DNA of 51,388 bases from Candidatus Bathyarchaeota archaeon (GTDB lineage Archaea > Thermoproteota > Bathyarchaeia > TCS64). The notes beneath the pieces were generated by a model that saw only the letters and a program-made list of their open reading frames with translations, searched no databases and had not been told where the DNA came from. The DNA lies in the NCBI GenBank assembly GCA_026394265.1, contig JAPKYO010000038.1:1-51388 (forward strand), read 5' to 3'. Below are positions 8,709 through 17,370 of the stretch, in pieces. Numbering within the stretch: position 1 is the stretch's first letter; each line of letters begins with the position of its first letter. Position numbers and translations under genes: made by a program.

Positions 8709-9392
8709 TTGGGGCGAGTCGTGGAGCACACACCCGGCGTGTACTTCTTAGAGGACAGCGGGCAACGATTCCTAGCTACGCGTAACCTAGCACCGGGGCG
8801 GAAGGTCTACGGCGAGGAACTAGTCAACGTCGGCGGGGTCGAGTACCGCCTCTGGAACCCCACACGTAGCAAGCTCGGCGCAGCCATAATGAGGGGACTC
8901 AAGCGCAACCCGATCCTGCCGGGCGGAAAGGTGCTCTACCTCGGCGTAGCCTCGGGCACGACGTGCAGCCACGTCTCAGACATCATCGGCGAAGCCGGCC
9001 ACGTCTGGGGCGTCGACTTCGCCCCCCGCCCCATAAGGGACCTCATTGACCACGTCGCAAGGTACAGGAAGAACATCACGCCCATACTCGGCGACGCCCG
9101 CCAGCCCCAGAGTTACTCACTACAGGTCCCGAAGGTCGAGACCATCTTCGCCGACGTCGCCCAGCCAGACCAAGCGGATATTGTCGTCAAGAACGCGAAA
9201 CTCTACCTCAAAAAAGGCGGCTACGCGATGCTCTCCATAAAGTCGAGGAGCGTCGACGTCGGCAGGGCCCCCGCCGAAATATATGAGGAACAAGTCGAGA
9301 TTCTGAAGAGGGGCGGGTTCTTCGTAGAGGAGGTCATCGAGCTCGACCCCTTCGAGTTGGATCACGCGCTGGCGCTCGCAAGCCTCGTCTGA
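8709..9392 (+). CDS. flpA: Fibrillarin-like rRNA/tRNA 2'-O-methyltransferase
   Basis: Fibrillarin is the SAM-dependent methyltransferase of the C/D-box RNP. The 227-residue protein has the family N-terminus, the SAM motif VLYLGVASGTTCSHVSD, the acidic GVDFAPR and the D in IFADVAQPDQ. The listed start is TTG 8709; GTG 8721, four codons later, is equally possible. Its 3' end overlaps the convergent rnhB gene by 31 nt. Confidence 0.96.
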   Translation: MGRVVEHTPGVYFLEDSGQRFLATRNLAPGRKVYGEELVNVGGVEYRLWNPTRSKLGAAIMRGLKRNPILPGGKVLYLGVASGTTCSHVSDIIGEAGHVWGVDFAPRPIRDLIDHVARYRKNITPILGDARQPQSYSLQVPKVETIFADVAQPDQADIVVKNAKLYLKKGGYAMLSIKSRSVDVGRAPAEIYEEQVEILKRGGFFVEEVIELDPFELDHALALASLV

Positions 9393-10030
9393 GAGGCCTC
9401 GAGGCGCGCCTTCTTCACGGGCGCCCAGCTCTGCCGGACTATGACGGGCCAGCTTCTATGCTCCCTGTACCAGTCCCCGAGCCACTCGACCGCCTTCTCG
9501 TCGCTCGGGTAGCCCGAGTTGAAGTCGCCGTACTCCTCCCTGAGCGCGGCGACTATGGCGTCCCTCCTCACCTTGGCGAGGACCGAGGCGGCGGAGACGA
9601 CGGGGTACGTGGAGTCGGCCTTGTGCTCGCAGACCAGTCTCGGCTTAGCGGGGAGTAGCCTGAGGATAGTCTCCCCGTAGCGTTCTGCGTCCACGTCGGA
9701 GGCGTCGATGTAGGCCTCCTCGGGGCGGAGGTCTCTGATGACGCTCGCCATGGCGGCGGCCTCTAGGTAGTTCAGCTTCTTCAGCTTGACGGCGCGGGTC
9801 ACGACGGCGTCTATTGAGCGTGGCTGGAGCTCGAAGTATCTGACTCCGGTTGCGATCGCCTCTATCTCGGGGGCGAGGCTCTCACGCTTCTTGGCGGTGA
9901 GCTTCTTAGAGTCCTTGACCCCGAGGTCTACGAGTGCTTGTATCTTGTCGGAGTCGAATGATGCGCCGGCGACAACGAGTGGGCCTATGAAGCAGCCCCT
10001 GCCGGCCTCGTCGACGCCCGCGACCCGCAT
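9362..10030 (-). CDS. rnhB: Ribonuclease HII
   Basis: RNase HII cleaves RNA-DNA hybrids and removes single ribonucleotides from DNA. The 222 residues begin MRVAGVDEAGRGCFIGP, giving the catalytic D7 and E8; the EAYIDASDVD stretch (about 100-108) and CEHKADSTYPVVSAASV provide the further acidic residues and the family core. The start is ATG 10030. The last ten codons are antisense to the end of fibrillarin. Confidence 0.95.
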   Translation of the reverse strand: MRVAGVDEAGRGCFIGPLVVAGASFDSDKIQALVDLGVKDSKKLTAKKRESLAPEIEAIATGVRYFELQPRSIDAVVTRAVKLKKLNYLEAAAMASVIRDLRPEEAYIDASDVDAERYGETILRLLPAKPRLVCEHKADSTYPVVSAASVLAKVRRDAIVAALREEYGDFNSGYPSDEKAVEWLGDWYREHRSWPVIVRQSWAPVKKARLEASQTRLASASA

Positions 10031-10054
10031 GGTTCAGAGATACGCGGGGCCCGA

Positions 10055-11197
10055 TTAAAATGCTAGCCGGTGGTACAGCTCGGCGTAGTGATCCGCGCCC
10101 GCCTCGGCGTCGAAGCCCCGAACGATGGTGACTCTCGCTATTTTGCCGAGAGGAAGACTGTTTGACGCCTCGATGATCCTGTCAGCTAGTGCAGCGGCGT
10201 CCCCGGGGGGGTAGAGGAAGCCGTTCTTCCCGTCCTCGATGACCTCGTCCGACCCATGCCCGTATGCGGCGACTGGCACACACCCCGTGGCCATAGCCTC
10301 CTGCAGACTGAGGGAGAGCCCCTCCCGCGAAGAGGGGAGGGCGAAAACGTCGAGGAGGCCGAGAAAGGATGGTGCGTCGCGTACAGCGCCGGTGAAGACA
10401 ACGTTACTGAGTCCCTTCTTAAGCGCCATCGCCTCGAGGCGGGACCGCTCAGGCCCATCGCCGCCGATGAGGAAGAACGCGTCGAGCTTCCTCGACACGG
10501 TCTCTGCGGCCTCGATGAGGTCATGGATGCTCTTCTCGTGTACAAGGCGCCCGAGCGTGCCGACCACGAGCGCGCCATCTGGAATCCCGAGCTGTTCCCT
10601 CAGTGCTCTGCGGTTCCGCGGGGGCTTGAAGCGACTGGTGTCGACGCCGAGGTAGATCGTCTCCACGTTTCTCGCCCCGAGCCTCCTCGCCAACCCCTCC
10701 ACGTACCTTGAAACCGTGACGACTGCGTCCGCGCGCCTCAGAGCGTGGCGCGTGAAGGGGAGGTAGGCGGGGTTGTCGAGGGGGAGCGTGCAGTCGCTGC
10801 CGTGGCAGGTTATGATCCTCGGCGCCTTCACGGGGGCGAGGGAGGCGGCGAAGCCGAGGGGGATGGCGAGGTGGCTGTGGATCAGCGCCGGTTCCCCCGC
10901 CGACACGTGGAGGAAGGCGGAGGCGACGTAGGGGGGAAGCTGGGCGAGTCGTCCCAATGGCGCCCCCTTCATCGTCTCCTCGGGTAGCGACTCAGCCGAT
11001 TGGAATGGGAGGTAGGGGAAACGCCTCACGGGAAACGGAGCGTCCTGCCTCCCCATCGTCCTGCTCCTCGGCGCGAGGACAACGAGTTCAACCCCCCTCG
11101 CGGCTAGACGTAGGCAGAGGTCCCGTACGAACCCCCCGTTGAAGTCCCCCGGAAACCTCGGGTAACACGGCGTGACCACGAGCACGCGGGGAGGCAT
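10055..11197 (-). CDS. Glycosyltransferase, GT4 (GT-B) type
   Basis: This 380-residue GT-B enzyme has an N-terminal acceptor domain (GGFVRDLCLRLAARGVE) and a C-terminal nucleotide-sugar domain with VGTLGRLVHEKSIHDLIEA, the EX7E-type element (SSREGLSLSLQEAMATG) and VPVAAY. The donor and acceptor are unknown. It is divergent from a second glycosyltransferase across only 34 bp, so both may act on one glycan, for example a surface glycan or glycolipid. Confidence 0.88.
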   Translation of the reverse strand: MPPRVLVVTPCYPRFPGDFNGGFVRDLCLRLAARGVELVVLAPRSRTMGRQDAPFPVRRFPYLPFQSAESLPEETMKGAPLGRLAQLPPYVASAFLHVSAGEPALIHSHLAIPLGFAASLAPVKAPRIITCHGSDCTLPLDNPAYLPFTRHALRRADAVVTVSRYVEGLARRLGARNVETIYLGVDTSRFKPPRNRRALREQLGIPDGALVVGTLGRLVHEKSIHDLIEAAETVSRKLDAFFLIGGDGPERSRLEAMALKKGLSNVVFTGAVRDAPSFLGLLDVFALPSSREGLSLSLQEAMATGCVPVAAYGHGSDEVIEDGKNGFLYPPGDAAALADRIIEASNSLPLGKIARVTIVRGFDAEAGADHYAELYHRLAF

Positions 11198-11231
11198 GAT
11201 TTATCAATATCAAGTGAAAGTAAATATATCT
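11198..11231. promoter_or_regulatory. Compact divergent promoter of two glycosyltransferase genes
   Basis: Only 34 bp separate the two divergent start codons. A TATA-like TTTATCA (about 11200-11206) is about 26 bp before ATG 11232 on the plus strand; AGATATATTTAC (11219-11230, minus strand) is about 27 bp before ATG 11197. Each TATA therefore lies beside the opposite start codon and both messages would be leaderless. Confidence 0.5.
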
Positions 11232-12317
11232 ATGGACCTCCGCGTCTGCCTCGTCGCGACCGAGCTATTCGCCTGGGGGAGGCTGGGGGGCTTCGGCGCC
11301 GCGACCCGCACGATCGGCGGCGAACTCGCCAAGAAGGGGGTCAGGGTATCCGTCGTCGTCCCCGCGGGGAAGGGCCAAGGGAGACTTGAGGGGCTTGACG
11401 GGATGGAGGTCCACTCGTTCCCCCTGAATAGATATCCCTTCACGGGGAGCATCTACCGCTCGATTGGGGCGGATATCTACCACTCGGAGGAGCCGAGCTG
11501 GGGGACAAGGCTTGCCCTGAAGACTGTGCCGGGTGCGAGGCACATCGCCACCAGCCAGAACCCCAAGACAGTGGGGGACTGGAAGCTCGTCGAGGCACAT
11601 TACCCGCTACGGCGCCGCATCTACAACCGCCTCGTCGCCCCATCAATCGACGTGTGTGTGAAGCAGCTCGACGCCGTCTACTGCCAGGCGCGGTATATAA
11701 TCCCCAAGACAAGAGCAATCTACGACCTCCACGCCGACCCCGACTTCCTCCCAAACCCCGTCAAAATACCAAAGAAGCCACCCACAAAATCGGAGGAGCC
11801 CATCGTCTGCTTCCTCGGCAGATTCGACGCCGAGAAGAGGCCAGAGACCTTCTTCGAGCTGGCGCGGGAGTTCCCAGAAGGAAGGTTCGTCGCCGCGGGG
11901 AAAGCCCACGATGAGGAGCGGGACGAGACACTCAGGAGGCGATGCGGGAGTATCCGGAACCTTGAGCTGCCGGGTTTCCTCGACGGCGCGGAGAAGGAAA
12001 GGCTGCTCTCGGAGAGCTGGGTACTGGTCAACACGAGCGTGAGCGAGTGCCTGCCCGTGAGCTTCCTCGAGGCGGCGGCACACGGCTGCGCCATCCTGAG
12101 CCCCCACGACCCCGACGGCTTCGCGAGCAACTTCGGGTACCACGTTGTGGACGGCGACTACGCCTCCGGGCTGCGACGGCTGCTTGACGGTAACTGGAGG
12201 GCCGCGGGGGAGGCGGGGCGGCGCTACGTCTCAGCCACCCACGAGGTGGGCAGGGTCATCGACCAACACCTCGAAGCCTACGAGGGTGTGCTTTCTACTC
12301 CTCGTCCATCTTCTTGA
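11232..12317 (+). CDS. Glycosyltransferase, GT4 (GT-B) type
   Basis: The 361-residue protein begins MDLRVCLVATELFAWGRLGGFGAATR, the glycine-rich N-terminus of GT-B enzymes, and continues with CFLGRFDAEKRPETFFELA and SVSECLPVSFLEAAAHGCAI, the donor-binding and EX7E region. ATG 11232 is chosen because the longer frame to 11172 begins inside the neighbouring gene and lacks a promoter. The last 23 nt overlap the convergent M81 gene. The sugar is unknown. Confidence 0.86.
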   Translation: MDLRVCLVATELFAWGRLGGFGAATRTIGGELAKKGVRVSVVVPAGKGQGRLEGLDGMEVHSFPLNRYPFTGSIYRSIGADIYHSEEPSWGTRLALKTVPGARHIATSQNPKTVGDWKLVEAHYPLRRRIYNRLVAPSIDVCVKQLDAVYCQARYIIPKTRAIYDLHADPDFLPNPVKIPKKPPTKSEEPIVCFLGRFDAEKRPETFFELAREFPEGRFVAAGKAHDEERDETLRRRCGSIRNLELPGFLDGAEKERLLSESWVLVNTSVSECLPVSFLEAAAHGCAILSPHDPDGFASNFGYHVVDGDYASGLRRLLDGNWRAAGEAGRRYVSATHEVGRVIDQHLEAYEGVLSTPRPSS

Positions 12318-13806
12318 GCTCGGTTATGCCGAGCATCTCGAAGTCGAGGGGAAAGATGGGTCGCCTTATCTTACGGAACTTGAACCCGGCGAGGCGCGGG
12401 CTGGTGAGTCCGGGTGTGTCGAGCTCGATTATCTCCTTGGCGATGGGCTCGTGGCTGGCGCGGTAGTGGACGCTCGACTTGACGACGATGAACTTTGCGT
12501 CCGTGGGCTCGATGCCCTGGCTCCTGTAGAGTTCGAGGTCTAGGGGCTGGAGGCGCTTCGAGGTTATGATGAGGTCGTTGCCCGCGACGCGCAAGATCGC
12601 CGTCACACCCATATCGGTCTCGGAGCCCGTCCCCATGAGCCCCTTCACTATCCACCTTCCGTCGCTCACCCTCTTGACGAGCGCCTTCACCAGGAGGGGC
12701 TTGCCGTGGAGCTTATCTGTGTGGCCCCCGAGGCTGACCTCGATCTCCTTCCCCGGACCCGCCTTCGCGGCCTTCGCCGCAGCGGCTGGGTCCCAGATGA
12801 CGCCGAAGACCCCGCCCGTCAGCCCCTCCTCCAGGACCGCTTTGAGGACGAATGTCCCGTCACAGGGCGTCCCCCCGCCGGGGTTGTCGCCGATGTCTGC
12901 GAGGACTATCGGTCCCTCCTTGGCGGCCTTCACCCGCTTCAACGCGTCCCTGACGGGCATGGGCTTTACGAGGAAGTCCCTGCGAATGCTCCAGGCGAGG
13001 TCGCTAAGCTCCTGTGCGAGGGCGTCGGCGAGCTTCTGGTCGTCGTTGGTGATGACTATGAAGCTCATCCCGGCCTCCTTTATGTCGCTCCAGGGGAATC
13101 CGGCGGCAACGGTGACGGTGGCGACACCCGGCATCTGCTCCATTCTGTGCGCCTCGTCGAGTAGCCTCGTCATTGGGTATCTGCCCGTGAACTGTGCCTG
13201 TAGGGCAGGGAGCATTGGTGGCTGGCGGATGGCGCGCGTCGGCTTGAGCTTACCGTCGAACATCTTCGCGAGCAGGTCCACTGACTCGACGGCGCGCTCG
13301 TACTCGTCGATGTGTGGGTAGGTGTCGTAGCCGACGAGGATGTCGGCCTCCCGGACCATCTTCTCCGTGTAGTTGGCGTGCAGGTCGAAGCTGACAACGA
13401 GCGGCTTCTTCCCGATGAGCTTCCGTACCTCGCCGAGGACATCCCCCTCGACGTCGTCGTGCCCCTCGGCCACGGCAGCCCCGTGGAGGTGGAGGGCAAC
13501 GCCGTCGAAGTGCTTCGCCGCCTTGATCCCGTCGAGGATGCCGCCGAGTATGTACTCGTACGCCTCCTCGGTGATTGTGCCGCTCGGCGTCGCCGAGGCG
13601 TGGACCGTCTCGACGAACTCGAAGCCGTTCTTCTCGCATCCGTCTATGAGGCCGCCGGCGGCGGTCTTCGTCCCCCTGAAGTGGGCGGGTATCTCGTCGC
13701 CGTGGAAGAGGTGCCTCTTCTGGAACTCGGAGAGGTCCGTCTTTATGTTTGATAGCACGTTCGTCTCGTGGCTGAATGTGCCGAGCACTATCCTCTTTGG
13801 AGCCAT
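12295..13806 (-). CDS. M81 family metallopeptidase-like protein (MlrC-like)
   Basis: The 503 residues match the MlrC (microcystin-degradation) family: an N-terminal DUF1485-type domain with GTFSHETN, HLHGAAV and SFDLHANYT (histidines and acids for a metal), then the MlrC C-terminal domain from about residue 300 (IVLADIGDNPGGGTPCDGT). Most family members are not known to act on microcystin; in non-cyanotoxin settings the substrate is unknown. The start is ATG 13806. It stands alone, 37 nt from ogt on the same strand. Confidence 0.88.
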   Translation of the reverse strand: MAPKRIVLGTFSHETNVLSNIKTDLSEFQKRHLFHGDEIPAHFRGTKTAAGGLIDGCEKNGFEFVETVHASATPSGTITEEAYEYILGGILDGIKAAKHFDGVALHLHGAAVAEGHDDVEGDVLGEVRKLIGKKPLVVSFDLHANYTEKMVREADILVGYDTYPHIDEYERAVESVDLLAKMFDGKLKPTRAIRQPPMLPALQAQFTGRYPMTRLLDEAHRMEQMPGVATVTVAAGFPWSDIKEAGMSFIVITNDDQKLADALAQELSDLAWSIRRDFLVKPMPVRDALKRVKAAKEGPIVLADIGDNPGGGTPCDGTFVLKAVLEEGLTGGVFGVIWDPAAAAKAAKAGPGKEIEVSLGGHTDKLHGKPLLVKALVKRVSDGRWIVKGLMGTGSETDMGVTAILRVAGNDLIITSKRLQPLDLELYRSQGIEPTDAKFIVVKSSVHYRASHEPIAKEIIELDTPGLTSPRLAGFKFRKIRRPIFPLDFEMLGITELKKMDEE

Positions 13807-13843
13807 GTGTGAGGATCGTGCCCGGCGGGGAAAATACTAGCGG

Positions 13844-14407
13844 TCACCTGAAGAACTTGCGGAGATCGACCCCGGTCTCAGGCTTCCCTTTGGGCGTGTC
13901 GAAGATGCCCTCCTGCGCGAGGAGTTTCCTCTTCCACTCTAAGCCGGTGCTGAAACCGCCGATCCCCCCGCTTGACGAGACCACGCGGTGGCATGGGAGT
14001 ATGAGCCCCATGGGGTTGTCCCCGACGGCGTTCCCGACGGCTCGCACCGCCTTGGGACGCCCGATCTGCTTAGCAACACCCCCATAGCTCGTCAGTTTCC
14101 CGTAGGGGATGGAGTGGAGGGCCCTCCAGACCTCCACCTGGAAGGGCGTGCCCCGCATGTCGAAGGGGCCCCCGAAGATGAGTTTCTCCCCCCTGAAGTA
14201 GCGGTCAAGCTCCGTCCTCAACGCCTTGAATTTGCTCGGGTCCTCGACGTACTCGGCCTTGATCCGGGCCTTCAACTCCCTCATGAAGCTCTCCTTATCG
14301 CCGGACATGTTGAACTGGACAAGCCCCTTCTCCGAGGCCGCCGCCCACATCGTGCCGAGAGGCGTCTCCAAACCAGCGTAGTATATCTTCTCCATCTTCC
14401 TCGCCAT
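13844..14407 (-). CDS. ogt: Methylated-DNA--protein-cysteine methyltransferase
   Basis: This suicide repair protein moves the alkyl group from O6-alkylguanine onto its own cysteine. The active-site motif is intact (LPCHRVV, C139), as are the arginine finger region (RAVGNAVGDNP, about 122-132) and the upstream TPFQVEVWRAL. It has 187 residues. The extreme C-terminus, residues 179-187 (GVDLRKFFR), resembles a PCNA-interacting peptide with Gly in place of the usual Gln. The start is ATG 14407; an in-frame ATG at residue 5 (14395) is an alternative. Confidence 0.94.
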   Translation of the reverse strand: MARKMEKIYYAGLETPLGTMWAAASEKGLVQFNMSGDKESFMRELKARIKAEYVEDPSKFKALRTELDRYFRGEKLIFGGPFDMRGTPFQVEVWRALHSIPYGKLTSYGGVAKQIGRPKAVRAVGNAVGDNPMGLILPCHRVVSSSGGIGGFSTGLEWKRKLLAQEGIFDTPKGKPETGVDLRKFFR

Positions 14408-14476
14408 CCTTATACCCGGGTGATTCCCTACGTTGTTGAATCCCCTAGCATAATTAAACTCTGAGGGTGAAAAGAT

Positions 14477-15067
14477 TTGAGCCGTCGTATGCTGGTACTC
14501 GCCTCAACATCGCCGCGTAGGATAAGCCTTCTCAAGCAGCTGGGCGTCCCATTCGAGGCCGTGGACCCGGGGGATGCGGAGAATAGTGTGGCTCAGGACC
14601 CGGTTGAGCACGTGAGGGAGCATGCACGATGCAAGGCTGAGGCGGTATCCGGGAACTATCCAGATCGGCTCGTCATCGCGGCGGATACCATTGTAGTCCT
14701 CGACGGTAGGATATTGGAGAAGCCGCGGAGCAGGAAAGAGGCGAAAACGATGCTGCGTGCCCTCTGCGGGAGAACACACACGGTCATCTCCGCCATCGCC
14801 CTCATCGAAAAAGACAAGAAGTTCTCAGACATCAGAACCGAGGAGACGCGGGTCACCATGAAGGGACTCAGCGAGGAGGAGATCGAGGCCTACGTCGCCA
14901 CGGGGGAGCCGATGGATAAGGCGGGGGCCTACGCGGCGCAGGGAGTCGGCGCCATCATCATAGAGCGGGTCGAGGGCTGCTTCTACAACGTCGTCGGCCT
15001 ACCCATGAGCCTTCTCCACGACATGCTGAAAGACGCGGGAATAAACACGCTGATGCTCCGGAAATAA
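14477..15067 (+). CDS. maf: Maf-like nucleoside triphosphate pyrophosphatase
   Basis: Maf proteins hydrolyse non-canonical or excess (d)NTPs to the monophosphate and PPi. The 196 residues contain LASTSPRR at the N-terminus, the AADTIV acidic motif, the E-KPR element and the C-terminal DKAGAYAAQG. The start is taken as TTG 14477, which has a strong ribosome-binding site GAGGGTGA 6 nt upstream; ATG 14489, the fifth codon, would be 18 nt from that site. Confidence 0.93.
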   Translation: MSRRMLVLASTSPRRISLLKQLGVPFEAVDPGDAENSVAQDPVEHVREHARCKAEAVSGNYPDRLVIAADTIVVLDGRILEKPRSRKEAKTMLRALCGRTHTVISAIALIEKDKKFSDIRTEETRVTMKGLSEEEIEAYVATGEPMDKAGAYAAQGVGAIIIERVEGCFYNVVGLPMSLLHDMLKDAGINTLMLRK

Positions 15068-15077
15068 CCACACATCC

Positions 15078-15123
15078 GTCTATATAACCACCATAGTCTA
15101 TATAGATTACACTTAATTATATA
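15078..15123 (+). promoter_or_regulatory. Direct repeats and TATA box before the Na/Pi transporter gene
   Basis: GTCTATATA occurs twice (15078-15086 and 15096-15104), 18 bp apart, followed by a TATA-like TTAATTATATAC (about 15113-15124) some 25-30 bp before TTG 15147. The paired 9-mers are candidate regulator sites just upstream of the basal promoter, plausibly for phosphate control; that role is inference. Confidence 0.4.
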
Positions 15124-15146
15124 CCCGATAGCGAATAGAGAGTGCT

Positions 15147-16226
15147 TTGGGGTCCAAGTACGGGAACATCATCGGCTCACTAGTGGCACTCTACTTCTTC
15201 ATCTCCGCCATCATGCTGATCAAGGAATCGGCGGGGATGATGGCGGCGTTCCTCGCCGAGAAGATAGTGCTTGTCATCAGGGACACGACGAGCGGCGTCT
15301 TCGCGGGCTGGCTCGGGACTGCGCTCCTGCACAGCAGCGGAGCATTTGACTCGATAATCGTCGCCTTTGTCTCCTCGGGCGCCATGCCCATCGGCCTCGC
15401 CGTCTCGACGATTATAGGAGCGGAACTTGGGACGACGGTGACCCCGTTTCTAATCTCGGTCCTCAACCAAGTCAGGAAGAAGCAGCACCAAGATGCGGCG
15501 TTCAACGTCACGCTCACCCACGTCATCTATAACCTCTGTATCCTCGCCATATTCTACCCGGCGGAGTTGTTCTTTGGGACTCTCACTTGGATAGCCCTGC
15601 AGGGGAGCAACGTATTCGTGAAGGCTCCGTGGCTCAACGCCATTCCCGATTTCTTGGACGTCGCTACGCCCTGGGTCCCCGTGGTCCTCCAATACATCCC
15701 GCCGTGGCTCGGGATCATCTTGGGGGCGGTGATGCTCATCCTTGCCCTCGGGGGGGTCGAGAAGTACATGACGGAGATATTCAACATGCCCCGGAGTTGG
15801 AACCTCATCAGGGCGACGTTCCAGAAGCCCTACCGCGCCTTTCTGGCGGGTTTCCTCTTCACCCTCCTCATACCGAGCACGACGGTCATGGTCTCCTTGC
15901 TCGTGCCTCTGGCAACGAGTGGGGTCCTCGGCGCGGAGTTCTACATTCTCCCGTATATCCTCGGGGCTAACATTGGCACGGTCTTCGACGTTATGATCGC
16001 CGCCATGGCGACGGGGGACCCGATAGCGCTCGGCGTATGGCTCGTACACCTTAGCGTCAACGTCATTGGGGCGCTCATCTTCCTCCCCCTGATGAAGCCC
16101 TTCAGCAGGGTCATCAAGGCCACTGCAGACAAGATAGCTGCCTCACCCAGACTCACGCTCGTCGTCGCCGCGGTTTTCCACATAATCCCCGCGGTAATCA
16201 TACTCTTCTACGTTTTCAGCGCGTAA
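15147..16226 (+). CDS. Na+/phosphate cotransporter family membrane protein
   Basis: The protein is hydrophobic throughout, with about eight or nine membrane segments in 359 residues. It shows the internal repeat of Na/Pi cotransporter II proteins: WLGTALLHSSGAFDS with GAELGTTVTPF in the first half, and PSTTVMVSLLVPL with GANIGTVFD in the second. The usual QSSS of repeat one is HSSG here, which could alter the substrate. It is followed after 50 nt by a DUF47/PhoU-like gene, the standard partner of such transporters. The start is TTG 15147. Confidence 0.85.
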   Translation: MGSKYGNIIGSLVALYFFISAIMLIKESAGMMAAFLAEKIVLVIRDTTSGVFAGWLGTALLHSSGAFDSIIVAFVSSGAMPIGLAVSTIIGAELGTTVTPFLISVLNQVRKKQHQDAAFNVTLTHVIYNLCILAIFYPAELFFGTLTWIALQGSNVFVKAPWLNAIPDFLDVATPWVPVVLQYIPPWLGIILGAVMLILALGGVEKYMTEIFNMPRSWNLIRATFQKPYRAFLAGFLFTLLIPSTTVMVSLLVPLATSGVLGAEFYILPYILGANIGTVFDVMIAAMATGDPIALGVWLVHLSVNVIGALIFLPLMKPFSRVIKATADKIAASPRLTLVVAAVFHIIPAVIILFYVFSA

Positions 16227-16276
16227 ACCGAAGGAAAGGCTTGATAAACGGAGTGATGAAGGGTTAGTGGGACAGG

Positions 16277-16948
16277 TTGTCAAAGAAACTCTTCGGCTGG
16301 TTTGCCCCGAATCGCGGGGAAGACGTCCTCGGCATGGCTGAGAAGCACCTCGAACTGACGAAGAACGCCGTCAGGGAGCTCTACGGCATGGTCGACGCCG
16401 CGGCTAACTGCGAGCGCGAAAAGTGCACTGCTCACTACATGAGCGTCAGCAGGATGGAGATGGAGGCCGACGAGCTCAGGAGGGGGATGGTCGACGCCCT
16501 GACGAGGAGTGAGATGTTCCCCGAGGAGAGGGACGACCTGATGGAGTTGGTTCGCGCCGTTGACTGGATCGCCGACTGGAGCAAGGAGGCCGGGCGCATA
16601 CTGAACGTCATCCAGCTCGACAAGGCGCCGCCGGAGATGAGGGAGGCGGCACTAAACATGGTGAAGGCGGACGCTGACTGCGTCGAGGTGCTCGAAGAGT
16701 GTCTCAAGATGGTATATAAGGACCCGAAGGAGGCCATCAACCTCGCGAATAAGGTTGAGCTTTTGGAGGAGGATACGGATGAGCTGTATAGTCAGGCGAG
16801 GAAGCATCTGGCTACGCTGGAGTTTAAGGGGTGGACGATGGGTTCACTCATCCTGCTTAACGAGTTTCTCGACGCGTTGGAGACGGTCGCGGATTGGTGT
16901 GAGAATACGGCGGACATAGTCCGGGCTATCTCGGTCCGGAGTCACTAA
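16277..16948 (+). CDS. DUF47 / PhoU-like phosphate transport regulator
   Basis: This is a 223-residue all-helical protein (for example MAEKHLELTKNAVRELYGM) with the conserved acidic surfaces of the PhoU/DUF47 superfamily and a closing NEFLDALETVADWCENTADI helix. DUF47 proteins sit next to phosphate transporters and modulate them. The start is TTG 16277. The gene follows the Na/Pi transporter and is probably co-transcribed with it. Confidence 0.9.
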   Translation: MSKKLFGWFAPNRGEDVLGMAEKHLELTKNAVRELYGMVDAAANCEREKCTAHYMSVSRMEMEADELRRGMVDALTRSEMFPEERDDLMELVRAVDWIADWSKEAGRILNVIQLDKAPPEMREAALNMVKADADCVEVLEECLKMVYKDPKEAINLANKVELLEEDTDELYSQARKHLATLEFKGWTMGSLILLNEFLDALETVADWCENTADIVRAISVRSH

Positions 16949-16990
16949 AAACCTTGGGTTAAATGGGGTAGCCCGTTTCTTGGGCTCGTT

Positions 16991-17173
16991 TTATGGTTCT
17001 ACGTTTATGGCCTGTGTGGGGCAGCTGTTTACGCATGCCATGCATGCGATGCAGTCCGATTCCCGTGTGGGTTCGGATTTCTTGTTTATCATGTCGTAGA
17101 CGTTCATCGGGCAGACGTCTACGCATGTGCCTTCTCCATCACATTTGGCCTTGTCGACTGTGACTGTGGGCAT
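16991..17173 (-). CDS. Bacterial-type two-cluster ferredoxin, probable [3Fe-4S][4Fe-4S] (7Fe) type
   Basis: This 60-residue ferredoxin has a complete C41-X2-C44-X2-C47-X3-CP motif. The first motif reads C11-X2-E14-X2-C17-X3-C21-P: the second cysteine is Glu, so cluster I can hold only three irons by analogy with Sulfolobus ferredoxin, where Asp is at this place. It starts with ATG 17173 and has GGAGAGGTG upstream and a TATA-like GGTTTTAAAGC (about 17208-17218). Confidence 0.9.
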   Translation of the reverse strand: MPTVTVDKAKCDGEGTCVDVCPMNVYDMINKKSEPTRESDCIACMACVNSCPTQAINVEP

Positions 17174-17370
17174 GTATGTTTACACCTCTCCTTACCACGG
17201 GGTCGATGCTTTAAAACCGTTTCCCGTGGCGCGTGTGTGGATGGGGGGGAGGGGGGGTCCTTCGCCGTCGTCACGTTTTCCCCTGTTTTGACCTGTTTTC
17301 TGGTTTGGGGCGTTTTTCTGGGTCCGTTGACGGCGGAGGGCGGCGGAGGTTCGTCGCGTGGTTTGGGGGT
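17174..17370. other. G/T-rich spacer without a gene
   Basis: Apart from the ferredoxin promoter at its left end, I see no gene in this stretch. It contains runs of G (around 17240-17260) and T/G-rich sequence past the hydroxyacid dehydrogenase stop. Confidence 0.5.
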
